From Granulosicoccus antarcticus IMCC3135 (GTDB lineage: Bacteria > Pseudomonadota > Gammaproteobacteria > Granulosicoccales > Granulosicoccaceae), in NCBI RefSeq assembly GCF_002215215.1, contig NZ_CP018632.1, positions 1,608,501-1,672,500 on the forward strand: a stretch of DNA of 64,000 nt. The letters are read 5' to 3'. Shown piece by piece: positions 36,866 to 45,638 of the stretch; position 1 is the stretch's first letter; each line of letters starts with the position of its first letter. The position numbers and the translations under genes were made by a program. The notes beneath the pieces were generated by a model that ran no database searches, was not told the origin of the DNA, and saw only the letters and a list, made by a program, of their open reading frames with translations.

Positions 36866-37430
36866 ATTGATCGAAACTCTTACGTTGTCAAATACGTTGA
36901 TAAAGGCCTGGTCATATTAACGGCCAGGCGAACATATTCTGCAAAATACCGCGTTTAGAAAAAGGGTCCTGCAACTGATGTCGTGCCTGGGCAATTAGAC
37001 CGGGGTTTTAGCAGAAGTTTCCTATACCCATGTCCGTTTGCGCGCACAGACACAGACTGATACGAAACGAGAATACCACTAGCGTCAGGTGGGGATTTTT
37101 TTGTCGCGTCACGGCTTGTAACGACTTGTAACAACGCAGGTTTGCGCGCAGCACACACTCTGGTAGAGACCAGGCTGTAGTTGTTTGATGGATATGCAAC
37201 AACGGACTTTGCCGGAGTCGGAGACAAGGAGTCGATCGGTTCCTGATGACGATGATCAGACTGGGGTTTGTCGAATACGGTGCAGCAGGGAGGATTCGGA
37301 TGAATCAGCCGTGGTGAGTGGTCAGCGCATGTTCTGAAAAGTCTTGCTCTACCGCCACCGGTAATGGTGGCGGCAGCTAGTCAATGGATAGTGCAACAAT
37401 CAATATTGCCTATCCGATTGGTCTGTTGGT
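36866..37430. other. Long intergenic region
   Basis: These 565 bases separate the RND adaptor start from the MBL-fold gene stop. Two overlapping minus-strand frames of 64-90 codons show no protein-like pattern. The direct repeat TTGTAACGAC/TTGTAACAAC lies near 37115-37135, and a hairpin near the MBL stop is listed separately. The adaptor promoter should be near 36870-36950. I see no RNA gene. Confidence 0.4.
37352..37373 (-). terminator. Hairpin after the MBL-fold gene
   Basis: CCGCCACC (37352-37359) pairs with GGTGGCGG (37366-37373) around a six-base loop. It lies 58 bases beyond the stop of the last gene of the ABC/M24/MBL unit. The minus-strand tail is only weakly T-rich, so it may be a terminator or an RNA-end stabiliser. 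Confidence 0.5.
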
Positions 37431-38207
37431 TCAACCGTACCAGGGGCCACGCATCACTTTGATGTCGGCGTTTGCCGCATTTACCAGCTTTTCGAAAGCG
37501 TCAATATCGCTGCCCTTGTAATGATAAGGGTAGACCGCTGCGGGGGCAAAATCAGCCACGCCCTCGGCGGCCTGTTCCACACCCATGGTGTAGGGCAGGT
37601 TCATTGGCACGAATGCCAGTTGAATATCGCTCAAGCCTCGCATCTCTGGTGTTGCTTCGGTATCTGCGGCAATATAGACGCGCATGCCGTCCACGGTCAG
37701 TAGATAGCCGTTGTCACGACCCTTGGGATGATACTTCAGGCGTTCTTCCGTCAGATTGTATGCAGGAATTGCTTCGATACCCACCTTCAGAATTTCAGTC
37801 GAATCACCATTGCCAATAGCGCTGGCACGTTCTTTCAGCTCGCCGGGCAACATCTCCAGTACCGCAGGATTGGTCAGCAATTGTGTGTTCTCGCCCATTA
37901 GAGCGTTGAGGGTATCGACATCATAATGATCACTGTGCTCATGGGTAATCAGGATCAAATCAGCCGCGGGCAGCTGTGAATACAGCTCAGCGCCACCCAC
38001 CGGATCGTTATAGATTACGCCGCCAGGTGTTTGCAGAACAAATGAGGCGTGGGATACGGGGTGCACTGATACAGAGCCATTCGCAGTGTTGAAGGTGTCT
38101 GCAGCTGCATCCTGTGCGAAAACCATGCGCGAGAGAGGGGAGGCGGCATAAAGCCCGCCCAAGGTCGTCATGCCGATCTTCAGTGCATTTCTTCGACTGA
38201 TACTCAT
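37431..38207 (-). CDS. Tat-exported metallo-beta-lactamase-fold hydrolase
   Basis: A 258-residue MBL-fold protein. The N-terminus carries a twin-arginine signal (SRRNALKIGMTTLGGLYAAS, residues 4-23), so it is exported folded. The metal site includes HEHSDH at 89-94. A later AADTEATPEM supplies the metal-binding Asp, and YPYHYKGSD near the end supplies another His. This pattern matches the UlaG/RomA-like hydrolase branch. The ATG at 38207 has AGGATCAG upstream, better than the GTG at 38249. It is the last gene of the minus-strand ABC/M24 set, which suggests periplasmic processing of the same compound; its substrate is not known. Confidence 0.85.
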   Translation of the reverse strand: MSISRRNALKIGMTTLGGLYAASPLSRMVFAQDAAADTFNTANGSVSVHPVSHASFVLQTPGGVIYNDPVGGAELYSQLPAADLILITHEHSDHYDVDTLNALMGENTQLLTNPAVLEMLPGELKERASAIGNGDSTEILKVGIEAIPAYNLTEERLKYHPKGRDNGYLLTVDGMRVYIAADTEATPEMRGLSDIQLAFVPMNLPYTMGVEQAAEGVADFAPAAVYPYHYKGSDIDAFEKLVNAANADIKVMRGPWYG

Positions 38208-38292
38208 TTTTCTGATCCTGTTATTCAATTCAAGACTGGAGTGTGACACTTGCCTGTGCTTATACGTTCACTTTGAAAATCAGACTTCAACT

Positions 38293-38320
38293 GTCGCAGG
38301 GTCGCAGGGTCGCAGGGTCG
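38293..38320. repeat. 8-base tandem repeat
   Basis: GTCGCAGG is repeated three times without gaps (38293-38316), with a partial fourth unit. It lies in the gap between the M24 gene stop and the start of the MBL gene. Such short tandem arrays can change length by slippage, which could alter spacing ahead of the MBL gene. Confidence 0.6.
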
Positions 38321-38334
38321 TATGTTTGTCTGTT

Positions 38335-39501
38335 CTATTTGATGGTGAGGCCTCTTGGCGTATTGCACAGACACTCAACACCCGTGTCTGTAATAAGAAT
38401 AGGCTCTGTTACCTCGACCCCACCATCGTCGAGCCAGAGTGCCGGCATGAAATGAAATGTCATGCCAGCTTGCAGGATGCTCTGGTCATCTCGTCGAAAT
38501 GACATGGTGCGCTCACCCCAGTCGGGCGGATAGGATAGTCCGATGGAGTAGCCGCAGCGGCTGTCTTTTTCAAATCCTAGCTGGTTCAGTTTCTGATTGA
38601 AGGCATTGGCAATATCCTCGCAGCGATTGCCGGGTTTTGCCTGAGTCAGTCCTGCTTCGACAGCTTCCATGACCGCATTTTCTGCCACCTTGTATTTATC
38701 CGGCGGTTCACCCAGAAACAGGGTGCGAGATTGTGGACAGTGATAACGTCGATAGACGCCGGCGATTTCGAAAAATGTACATTCTCCCTTTTTCAGCGGG
38801 CTGTCATCCCAGGTGAGATGGGGGGCGGTGGCATCCATGCCAGAAGGGGTCAGAGGGACAATGGAAGGGTAATCCCCCCAGCAGTCATCAACACCGGTGA
38901 TGGCAGCAGCATAGATCGAGGCAACCAGCTCATTCTTGCGCAGTCCGGGCTCAGCCCTTTCCACAATGGTTCTGTGCATGTGTTCGACAATACGGGCAGC
39001 CTTTCTCATGCAGTCGATTTCGGCCGGGCTTTTGATGGCACGTTGCCAGTTGACCAGACCGGTAGCGTCGATGAAGTTGTTCGTTGGCAGTGCGTGGGTA
39101 AGGCTTGCGTGGGCGGCTGCTGAATAGTAGTAATTGTCCATTTCCACGGCAATATTGCCAGCGGCCAAGCCCCTTTCATTCAGCAGGGCGGCCAGCGTCT
39201 CCATAGGGTGTTTCTGAGGATTCTGGACATAGGTATCATCGTAACCGACAACATTGTCGTCCGCCATGATGACGGTCCGAAGTGCACCTAGTGCATCCAT
39301 GGCTCGTCCCCACCAGATGGGTTCGTGCAAGTGGGTGATTATGACTGCCTGATGGACATAGAAAGACCAGCCATCGTAGCCGGTCAGCCAGGCCATATTT
39401 GAGGGGTCCGTGACGATGAGTACATCGATGTCACGCTCTTGCATGGCTCGCCTTGTTCCGGCGAGCCGTGCCTTGTATTCCTCTGCGCTGAAATAGGCCA
39501 T
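38335..39501 (-). CDS. doeA: M24 family hydrolase, ectoine hydrolase (DoeA/EutD)-like
   Basis: A 388-residue member of the creatinase/Xaa-Pro peptidase family. An N-terminal creatinase-like domain (DPSNMAWLTGYDGWSFYVHQ) precedes the pita-bread catalytic domain (GLVNWQRAIKSPAEIDCMRKAA; FFEIAGVYRRYHCPQSRTLF; GIGLSYPPDWGERTMS-like, here YSIGLSYPPDWGERTMS). These stretches agree closely with ectoine hydrolase DoeA/EutD as I recall it, which opens the ectoine ring. No other ectoine genes (doeB, doeC, doeD) are in the window and the adjacent transporter is of polyamine type, so a related cyclic-amide or peptide-like substrate is possible. The ATG at 39501 is used. It follows potC-like by 70 bases. 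Confidence 0.65.
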   Translation of the reverse strand: MAYFSAEEYKARLAGTRRAMQERDIDVLIVTDPSNMAWLTGYDGWSFYVHQAVIITHLHEPIWWGRAMDALGALRTVIMADDNVVGYDDTYVQNPQKHPMETLAALLNERGLAAGNIAVEMDNYYYSAAAHASLTHALPTNNFIDATGLVNWQRAIKSPAEIDCMRKAARIVEHMHRTIVERAEPGLRKNELVASIYAAAITGVDDCWGDYPSIVPLTPSGMDATAPHLTWDDSPLKKGECTFFEIAGVYRRYHCPQSRTLFLGEPPDKYKVAENAVMEAVEAGLTQAKPGNRCEDIANAFNQKLNQLGFEKDSRCGYSIGLSYPPDWGERTMSFRRDDQSILQAGMTFHFMPALWLDDGGVEVTEPILITDTGVECLCNTPRGLTIK

Positions 39502-39571
39502 TGAGTACCTCCGTTGGTGGCAATGCCCTTGGCCAGGCTTGGTCTCAGCTAGCGGGACAGCGCCCGGTCTG

Positions 39572-40429
39572 TCAGTTAGGAGTCAGTCCGCGTAATCGTT
39601 CCGAACGTCGACGCAGCATCTCCAGAATGGTCAGTAGTACGATCGAGACACCCACCATAATGGTGGCAACAGCCAGAATCGTGGGTGAGATCTGTTCACG
39701 CAGTCCGATGAACATCTGCCACGGTAGTGTCTTCTGTCCGGCAGAACCCAGAAACAGTACGACGACCACTTCATCGAAAGAGGTGATGAAAGCAAACAGG
39801 GCACCTGATACGACACCCGGAATGATCAGTGGCATCTGGACCTTGAAGAAGGTCGTGACAGGGTCTGCCCCCATGCTTGCGGCTGCTCTGACTAGAGATC
39901 GGTCAAATCCCACCAGCGTTGCAGTCACCGTAATGATGACAAACGGGGTGCCCAGTACGGCATGCGCCAGCACCACTCCCAGATAAGTTCCTTGCAGGCC
40001 AATACGGGAATAGAAAAAGTACATGCCAGCGGCCGATATGATCAATGGGACGATCATGGGCGAGATGAGAATGGCCATGATGGCCCGTCGGAAAGGCACA
40101 TGACTCTGCGACAGACCGATGGCCGCCAGGGTCCCCAGCACCGTGGAGATGATGGTCGCCGCGGGGGCAATCATGAAGGAGTTCTTCAGGGCTTGCTGCC
40201 AGTCAGCATTGGTAAAGAAATCCCGATAGTGCTTGAGTGAATATCCGGCAGGATCAAAGGACAGCATTTCTGGTGTAAAGGTGAAGAAATTCTGCGAGTT
40301 GAACGACAGCGGAATGATGGTCAGAATCGGCGCGATAAGAAAGAACAGAATGAAACCGCAGATGACATAGCGGAACGTGTAGTGCCAGATACGTTGTCCC
40401 GTGGAGGCGTAGGATGGTAGAGCGCTCAT
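39572..40429 (-). CDS. ABC transporter permease, PotC-like
   Basis: A 285-residue inner-membrane permease of the polyamine/opine/iron ABC group with six membrane helices. The EAA-type ATPase contact loop is SLVRAAASMGADPVTTFFKVQMPLI. The N-terminal helix has GFILFFLIAPILTIIPLSFN. The ATG at 40429 lies 6 bases after the stop of the PotB-like gene. It pairs with PotB to form the membrane channel. Confidence 0.9.
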   Translation of the reverse strand: MSALPSYASTGQRIWHYTFRYVICGFILFFLIAPILTIIPLSFNSQNFFTFTPEMLSFDPAGYSLKHYRDFFTNADWQQALKNSFMIAPAATIISTVLGTLAAIGLSQSHVPFRRAIMAILISPMIVPLIISAAGMYFFYSRIGLQGTYLGVVLAHAVLGTPFVIITVTATLVGFDRSLVRAAASMGADPVTTFFKVQMPLIIPGVVSGALFAFITSFDEVVVVLFLGSAGQKTLPWQMFIGLREQISPTILAVATIMVGVSIVLLTILEMLRRRSERLRGLTPN

Positions 40430-40435
40430 AAGTAA

Positions 40436-42052
40436 TTACCCCAGCTTCACGTTGTCGATGCCTACGATGCGATCATAGGTCCAATAAAGAGCCATCACCA
40501 GCACAAGCAGTATTGAACCCAGCGCCGCTGCCAGACCCCAGTTCAGAGAAGAACTGATGTGGTAGGCAATACGGTTGGAGATAAAGACCCCTTTGGTTCC
40601 ACCAACCAGCTCTGGCGTAATGTAATAACCAATCGAGAGGATGAACACCAGTATGGAACCTGCGCCGATGCCTGGGACCGTATTTGGAAAGTAGATGCGC
40701 CAGAAGGCCATTGAGTCACTGGCACCCATTGATCTGGCTGCCCTCATGTAGGTGGGTGAAATGGTTTTCATGACCGAGAACAAGGGCAGGATCATGAAAG
40801 GCAGCAGAATATGTGTCATCGCAATGATGGTACCGGTCATGTTGTTGATCATGACCAGCCTGCCAGCGTCCGAAATAATGCCAGCCCAGACGAGCAGGTC
40901 ATTGATGACGCCCTGTTGCTGGAGCAAAACTTTCCAGGCGCTTGTACGTACCAGCAATGAGGTCCAGAAGGGCAGCAGGACGAGAATCAGAACCATGTTC
41001 GAGGCTTTGACAGACAGGTTGGCCAGTAGATAGGCAACCGGATAGCCCAGCAGAATGCAACTGAAGGTGATGGCCATACTGAGAAAGATGGTGCGAACGA
41101 ACAGGGTCAGATAGATGCGTTCATTCTCCGGCTTGCTTTCTATACCGGCCTCTGTTCGTTCAGCATCGATCGAGGCGAGAAAATAGCTGTCGACGATGGT
41201 GGGTGACAATCTCTTGATGGCCTGCCAGTTATCAAGCTCCAGCCAACCCTTGTCGATATCGGCGAACTGGGTTTTGAAGTCATCGCTGGGAAATGTTGCC
41301 AGATTGCCCGGTAGGCCCTCGAACAGGGCGCCAGCCTCTGCGTTATTACCCGAGATGAAAGAGGTGATCTTCGACTCTGGCATAACAGCCAGGTCGTGAT
41401 ACAGAGCCGCGTAGGAAAAGCCGTATGGGATGATAGCTGCCGGATCCGCATCATCACCCTCTTCGGACTTTAGCCAGGCAGCCCAGTTTTTCCAGGATTG
41501 GGCCGTGGCGGGAAACTGAGCCGGCCAGGCCTTCATGGCGCGCAGGGTATTCCAGGCTTCAGGTGTTTCCCAGGCGGGGTTGATGGCGACAAAGGCGGAT
41601 TTGGCCGCTTCATTGTCGAGTTTCTTTATGCGTCGGCCGCTTTTACGAAATACGCTTGAAATGCCGGGCTGGTCGTAGTTCAACCGGCTGCCAAGGCGTG
41701 TATGAATTTTCTTTTCCTGAGCCAGCATCATGTCATCTGCCAGTGCAGCGTAGACAGCTTCAGGGGGGAGCTCACCGGTGCCAGAGTCCCAGCTCACCAG
41801 GGCGCGGACGGTGCCCGGGATGGTGTCTTCGACAATATTGTTTTCTACCGATCGAAACAGCATGTCGCCAATAGGCATGACAAAGCTGAAAAAAACGAAG
41901 AGCAATAGTGGGGCGATCATCAATAGTGCGCGCAATTTCTCGCGGCGTAAAGCGCGAGCCAGGCTACGTTTGAGCGGCTCTCCATTCTTGGTGAGCGTGG
42001 CAGACTCGCTGCGGGTCTGTGAGGGTAAAGATGACTGAGTAGATGCGCTCAA
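40436..42052 (-). CDS. ABC transporter permease, PotB-like, with large periplasmic insertion
   Basis: A permease of 538 residues from the TTG at 42052. The first membrane helix (about residue 45, MIAPLLLFVFFSFVMPIGDML) is followed by about 225 residues of non-hydrophobic sequence before the second helix (LFVRTIFLSMAITFSCILL), then five more helices with the ATPase contact loop TYMRAARSMGASDSMAFWRIYFP. Ordinary PotB proteins have about 285 residues, so the insertion accounts for the extra size; it should lie in the periplasm. I prefer 42052 to a TTG at 42175 because GAGGAAC precedes it and the longer form would translate through the hairpin at 42103-42142. Confidence 0.8.
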   Translation of the reverse strand: MSASTQSSLPSQTRSESATLTKNGEPLKRSLARALRREKLRALLMIAPLLLFVFFSFVMPIGDMLFRSVENNIVEDTIPGTVRALVSWDSGTGELPPEAVYAALADDMMLAQEKKIHTRLGSRLNYDQPGISSVFRKSGRRIKKLDNEAAKSAFVAINPAWETPEAWNTLRAMKAWPAQFPATAQSWKNWAAWLKSEEGDDADPAAIIPYGFSYAALYHDLAVMPESKITSFISGNNAEAGALFEGLPGNLATFPSDDFKTQFADIDKGWLELDNWQAIKRLSPTIVDSYFLASIDAERTEAGIESKPENERIYLTLFVRTIFLSMAITFSCILLGYPVAYLLANLSVKASNMVLILVLLPFWTSLLVRTSAWKVLLQQQGVINDLLVWAGIISDAGRLVMINNMTGTIIAMTHILLPFMILPLFSVMKTISPTYMRAARSMGASDSMAFWRIYFPNTVPGIGAGSILVFILSIGYYITPELVGGTKGVFISNRIAYHISSSLNWGLAAALGSILLVLVMALYWTYDRIVGIDNVKLG

Positions 42053-42102
42053 GACCGGGGGTTCCTCGTTCCGTATTCGTGAAATGGCTGTTCGAGGTTG
42101 AG

Positions 42103-42142
42103 GCAGATTGCCCGGCGTCTTGTCAGACTCCGGGCAATCTGC
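42103..42142 (-). terminator. Attenuator-like hairpin between the binding-protein and PotB-like genes
   Basis: A perfect 13-base stem (GCAGATTGCCCGG, 42103-42115, with its complement at 42130-42142) and a 14-base loop. No T run follows on the minus strand. Its place just after the solute-binding-protein gene suggests partial termination or 3' stabilisation of that transcript. Confidence 0.7.
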
Positions 42143-42204
42143 GTCAGGCAATGCAGGGGCTAGCTGCAATACCAATCAGATAATGCTAGTTGAAACGCAG
42201 TGGA

Positions 42205-43335
42205 TTAGCGCGATAACCATGATTGGAATTTGGCATCCAGATCGTCGCGATTGTCAGCCCACCACTCGTAGTTGTACAGGAATGTATTGGTCGCGTTGGC
42301 AGGATCGGTTGGCATATGTGGAGCCATGTCGATTCCCAGATCAGCATGCTTGCCTACGAGTGGAGCTGACGATTGTCGGGCAGGTCCGTAGGAAATGTAC
42401 TGGGACTGATCGGCCAGACGCTGGGTGTCTGTGGCGAACATGATGTAGTGCAGAGCGCGATTACGGCGCTCGTCACTCAGACCCGCTGGAATGATCCAAC
42501 CATCCAGATCGAAAACCTGAGCGTCCCACAACATGGCAACGGGCTGCTTCTGCTCTTCAATGACAGAAAAGAGGCGACCATTGTAGGTTGATCCGATGAC
42601 GGCTTCACCATCAGCGAGCAGCTGTGGTGTTTCAGCACCTGCTGACCACCAGATAACGTCGTCTTTGATGGTTGCCAGCTTGGCCAGTGCCTGTGTCACA
42701 CCTTCGTCAGTGCTCAGAACGTCATAGACATCTTCTTTGGCAACACCGTCGCAAATCAGTGCCCATTCAACGTTGTTGATTGGACGCTTTTCCAATGCAC
42801 GTTTGCCGGGGAAGGTGGCTGTGTCGAAAACGTCACAAATATCTTCTGGTGCCTTGTCACCCCAGGCTTCCACATCGGTTCTGTAACCAAAGGTTGTGGA
42901 ATAGACAATTTGCGGGATGAAACAATCGGAGACCAGCAGGTCGCCGAAATCTTCTGAAGCCGGGGTGCCATCGGGTGCATCTGCCAGCATGGTGTCAGGA
43001 TCAATTTCCATCGCCAGACCTTCGTCGCATAGTCGGATAGCGTCTGATGCAACAACATCAACCACGTCCCAAGTCACGTTATTGGCTTCGTTCATGGCTC
43101 GCAGTTTTGCAACCGCTTCATTGGATGATTCGTCGTTGATGATCTCGACGCCAGTCAATGCAGAGTAAGGCTTGCTATAGGCTTCGATCTGGGAGTTGGA
43201 ATAAGCTCCACCCCAGGAAACGATGGTCAGAGAATCAACACAGTCTTCACAATCGGGTAGTTCATCGGCTGCCGAAGCGGCCATGGCAACTGCGCTCAGT
43301 GCGAAAGCACCGGCGAGTCCAGCAATTAACTTCAT
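42205..43335 (-). CDS. ABC transporter substrate-binding protein, PotD-like
   Basis: A 376-residue periplasmic binding protein. It starts with a signal peptide (MKLIAGLAGAFALSAVAMAASA). The mature N-terminus carries two close Cys (LPDCEDCVDS), then LTIVSWGGAYSNSQIEAYSKPY, the usual opening of the PotD/opine-binding family. DVVDVVASDAIRLCDEG and the Trp/Asp-rich C-lobe also fit. AAGGAGA stands 6 bases before the ATG. The ligand is not readable; polyamines, opines or quaternary ammonium compounds are usual for the family. Confidence 0.9.
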   Translation of the reverse strand: MKLIAGLAGAFALSAVAMAASAADELPDCEDCVDSLTIVSWGGAYSNSQIEAYSKPYSALTGVEIINDESSNEAVAKLRAMNEANNVTWDVVDVVASDAIRLCDEGLAMEIDPDTMLADAPDGTPASEDFGDLLVSDCFIPQIVYSTTFGYRTDVEAWGDKAPEDICDVFDTATFPGKRALEKRPINNVEWALICDGVAKEDVYDVLSTDEGVTQALAKLATIKDDVIWWSAGAETPQLLADGEAVIGSTYNGRLFSVIEEQKQPVAMLWDAQVFDLDGWIIPAGLSDERRNRALHYIMFATDTQRLADQSQYISYGPARQSSAPLVGKHADLGIDMAPHMPTDPANATNTFLYNYEWWADNRDDLDAKFQSWLSR

Positions 43336-43534
43336 GGAGGATCTCCTTTATAGATTCCGTGTAAAGCCTAACATATGAGCGGCATAACTCTGATGAACAG
43401 AGCGCACCAATCGAGGGCAAACATAGGACGATTCACTTTGTTTTAGCGCGATTGCAGTGCATTCGACTAAAAAAAGAGAAGGGATACGTAGTTAACAATT
43501 ATGAACACATGTTAAAAAAGAGTGCTTCGCTCGT

Positions 43535-44656
43535 TCAGCTGACTGGATCCAATGCCTTTGCATCGACTGCGCTCCAGCCCAGCCGGTATGACTCACCTTC
43601 GACGGGGGTGGTGTTACGACCCCCGTTGGGTAATTTGACAATGAACTCATTGTTGCTGGCTACGCTCATCACGATGCGTAAATGGTCACCCAGATAGAGC
43701 ACCTCCTTGACCACGCCGTTCACGATGTTGTCACGGGCTTCGGATGGTTCCAGTTCGACACGCTCGGGTCGCAGGGACACGGTAGATCGCGAGCCGACAC
43801 CTTCGATATTGACCGCCTCAGCATGGATTTCAGTGCCGTCATCAAGCAGCAGAGTGCAGCGCTCGCCTTCATGGGCAGTGACTCGGCCTGAGAGTTTGTT
43901 GTTCTCTCCGATGAATTGCGCCACGAATGAATTCTGCGGGCTTTCATACAGGGCATCGGGTGAGGAGAGTTGCTGGATGACACCATCCTGAAACACGGCA
44001 ACGCGGTCGGACATGGTGAGTGCTTCTGTCTGGTCGTGCGTCACATAGACAACGCTGACCCCGAGACTTTCATGAATATGCTTGATCTCGTATTGCATTT
44101 GCTCGCGCAGTTGCTTATCCAGAGCCCCGAGAGGTTCATCCATCAGCACCAGATCAGGATCGAACACCAGCGCACGAGCTACCGCAACACGTTGTTGCTG
44201 ACCGCCGGAGAGCTGCGCTGGGCGCCGATTACCGAAAGCTCCCAATTCAACCATATCCAGCGCACGCTTGACCTTGGCATCTCGTTCACTCTTGCCCATC
44301 TTGCGTATCTCCAGCGGAAAAGCAAGATTCTCGGCCACGCTCATATGGGGAAACAGCGCATAGTTCTGGAAGACCATGCCAATGCCACGCTTGCGCGGCG
44401 GTACATTATTGATAGGTTTGTCGTTCAGGAAAATCTCGCCATGGGTGGCCGGTTCAAAACCTGCCAGCATCATCAGGCAGGTTGTCTTGCCTGAGCCTGA
44501 GGGGCCGAGCATGGTGACGAATTCACCCGGACTGATATCCAGGTTCAGGTCCTTGACAACCAGTACGACACCGTCGTAGCTTTTTTGCACGTGATCGAAA
44601 CGTACGGCTGCGCCGCGTATGTCGGGTGATGAAGAAGCCTTGGCTGTCGCATTCAT
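43535..44656 (-). CDS. ABC transporter ATP-binding protein, PotA-like
   Basis: A 373-residue ATPase with Walker A GPSGSGKTT, Q-loop FQNYALFPHMSV, signature LSGGQQQRVAVARAL, Walker B LVLMDEPLGALD and switch His in VYVTHDQTEALTM. The C-terminal regulatory TOBE-type domain (about 250-370) is present. The ATG at 44656 is preferred over the TTG at 44668. It lies upstream of the PotD-like gene on the same strand, separated by 199 bases, so it may have its own promoter. It powers the import complex. Confidence 0.93.
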   Translation of the reverse strand: MNATAKASSSPDIRGAAVRFDHVQKSYDGVVLVVKDLNLDISPGEFVTMLGPSGSGKTTCLMMLAGFEPATHGEIFLNDKPINNVPPRKRGIGMVFQNYALFPHMSVAENLAFPLEIRKMGKSERDAKVKRALDMVELGAFGNRRPAQLSGGQQQRVAVARALVFDPDLVLMDEPLGALDKQLREQMQYEIKHIHESLGVSVVYVTHDQTEALTMSDRVAVFQDGVIQQLSSPDALYESPQNSFVAQFIGENNKLSGRVTAHEGERCTLLLDDGTEIHAEAVNIEGVGSRSTVSLRPERVELEPSEARDNIVNGVVKEVLYLGDHLRIVMSVASNNEFIVKLPNGGRNTTPVEGESYRLGWSAVDAKALDPVS

Positions 44657-45192
44657 GGTATCTGTCAAACCCTTGTTTCGTGTGGACTGCGCAGATAATG
44701 CAGTGATGCCAGCAGCGGGTCAAGCGTTCTGCAAAGCGGTGACGATGTCTGACGACTCGAACGCAGATGATTAAAAGAGACTCACGGCTAGTCCGCATTG
44801 AGCGCTGCACAATGGTGCGTGGCGCACGTAAATCTGGCAGTCGTGGGAAATTTGCAGCGCGGCTAATTTGAGAGGCCAACGTAGGACTACTGTCAGGTCG
44901 TGATACGAACAGGAGCACAGAGCACCACATGAGAGACGCTCAAATTGGCGTGCGGGTATGGTGCTTCTGATCACTTCAAATAATCGATGGCTGTTTGATA
45001 AAAGCCGACTATATCAAGGACGGGGACAGGCTAGTTGTATTGTGAGTTTGTAGCGTCGCTCCTGATGACAAATTGACTTAAGTTTGTGCACCTGCCAATC
45101 GGGCAGGCACACAGACCGCAAACTCCGCTTATTCGTTCCGACCCTTTATCCGGAGCGTCAGAGTGTGACTGAAAAAGCCTTTATTTCGTGCA
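44657..45192. other. Intergenic region with one hairpin
   Basis: This 536-base stretch between the PotA-like gene and the small unknown gene contains no convincing gene; short frames of 60-135 codons lack protein character. The CCTGCC/GGCAGG hairpin at 45091-45107, extended by TGTG/CACA across a bulge, may end the small gene's transcript on the minus strand. The promoter of the ABC set should be near 44660-44760. Confidence 0.4.
45085..45111 (-). terminator. Hairpin after the small unknown gene
   Basis: CCTGCC (45091-45096) pairs with GGCAGG (45102-45107), and TGTG (45085-45088) with CACA (45108-45111) across a two-base bulge. On the minus strand it follows the stop at 45193 by about 80 bases, with AACTTAAG beyond. 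Weak terminator candidate. Confidence 0.35.
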
Positions 45193-45438
45193 TCAACGCC
45201 ACTCCTCTTGCGAGCCGCCGCCAACAAAACCGGACTCGAACCAGTCTGAGGGCAGAGTGTGTACGCCGTTGTTCAGATACCTGTCAGGGTTCTTGCGTCG
45301 GCCTCGCATGTTGTTGCGCCGCTTCGGGTGAGATTCGTTCAGAAGCGGGCCCACCTCATCATCGAAATAGTCAGAATCGTAGTTGGAATTTTCGTCGAGA
45401 AATTGCTCGACTGGCAGAGTTTTGTATGTTTTTCCCAT
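45193..45438 (-). CDS. Small charged hypothetical protein
   Basis: An 81-residue soluble protein of unknown role. The ATG at 45438 is chosen because GGAG stands 7 bases before it; an ATG two codons upstream is too close to that site. The first 35 residues are acidic and Asn/Tyr-rich (FLDENSNYDSDYFDDE), the middle is basic (HPKRRNNMRGRRKNP), and the end is Gly/Ser/Trp-rich. There is no Cys, signal or membrane helix. The strong compositional bias and good ribosome site suggest a real gene that could bind nucleic acid through the basic part. It stands alone. Confidence 0.55.
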   Translation of the reverse strand: MGKTYKTLPVEQFLDENSNYDSDYFDDEVGPLLNESHPKRRNNMRGRRKNPDRYLNNGVHTLPSDWFESGFVGGGSQEEWR

Positions 45439-45638
45439 GTCCATACTCCAAGAAAATGTGCCGGTGCACAATCGTAATATCGGCTCGTGGAGCGCAGGGG
45501 TCAAGCACCGGACCGGTGCTGAAAACGACAAAACTTAACTCTGTGCGACGTATCGGGAAAATGCAGGTTCAGTATCAGTGATGAGTAACACTCTTCACTG
45601 TACTCAGGGGCTGTTGCCGCAGGCAAATACCGAGATGG

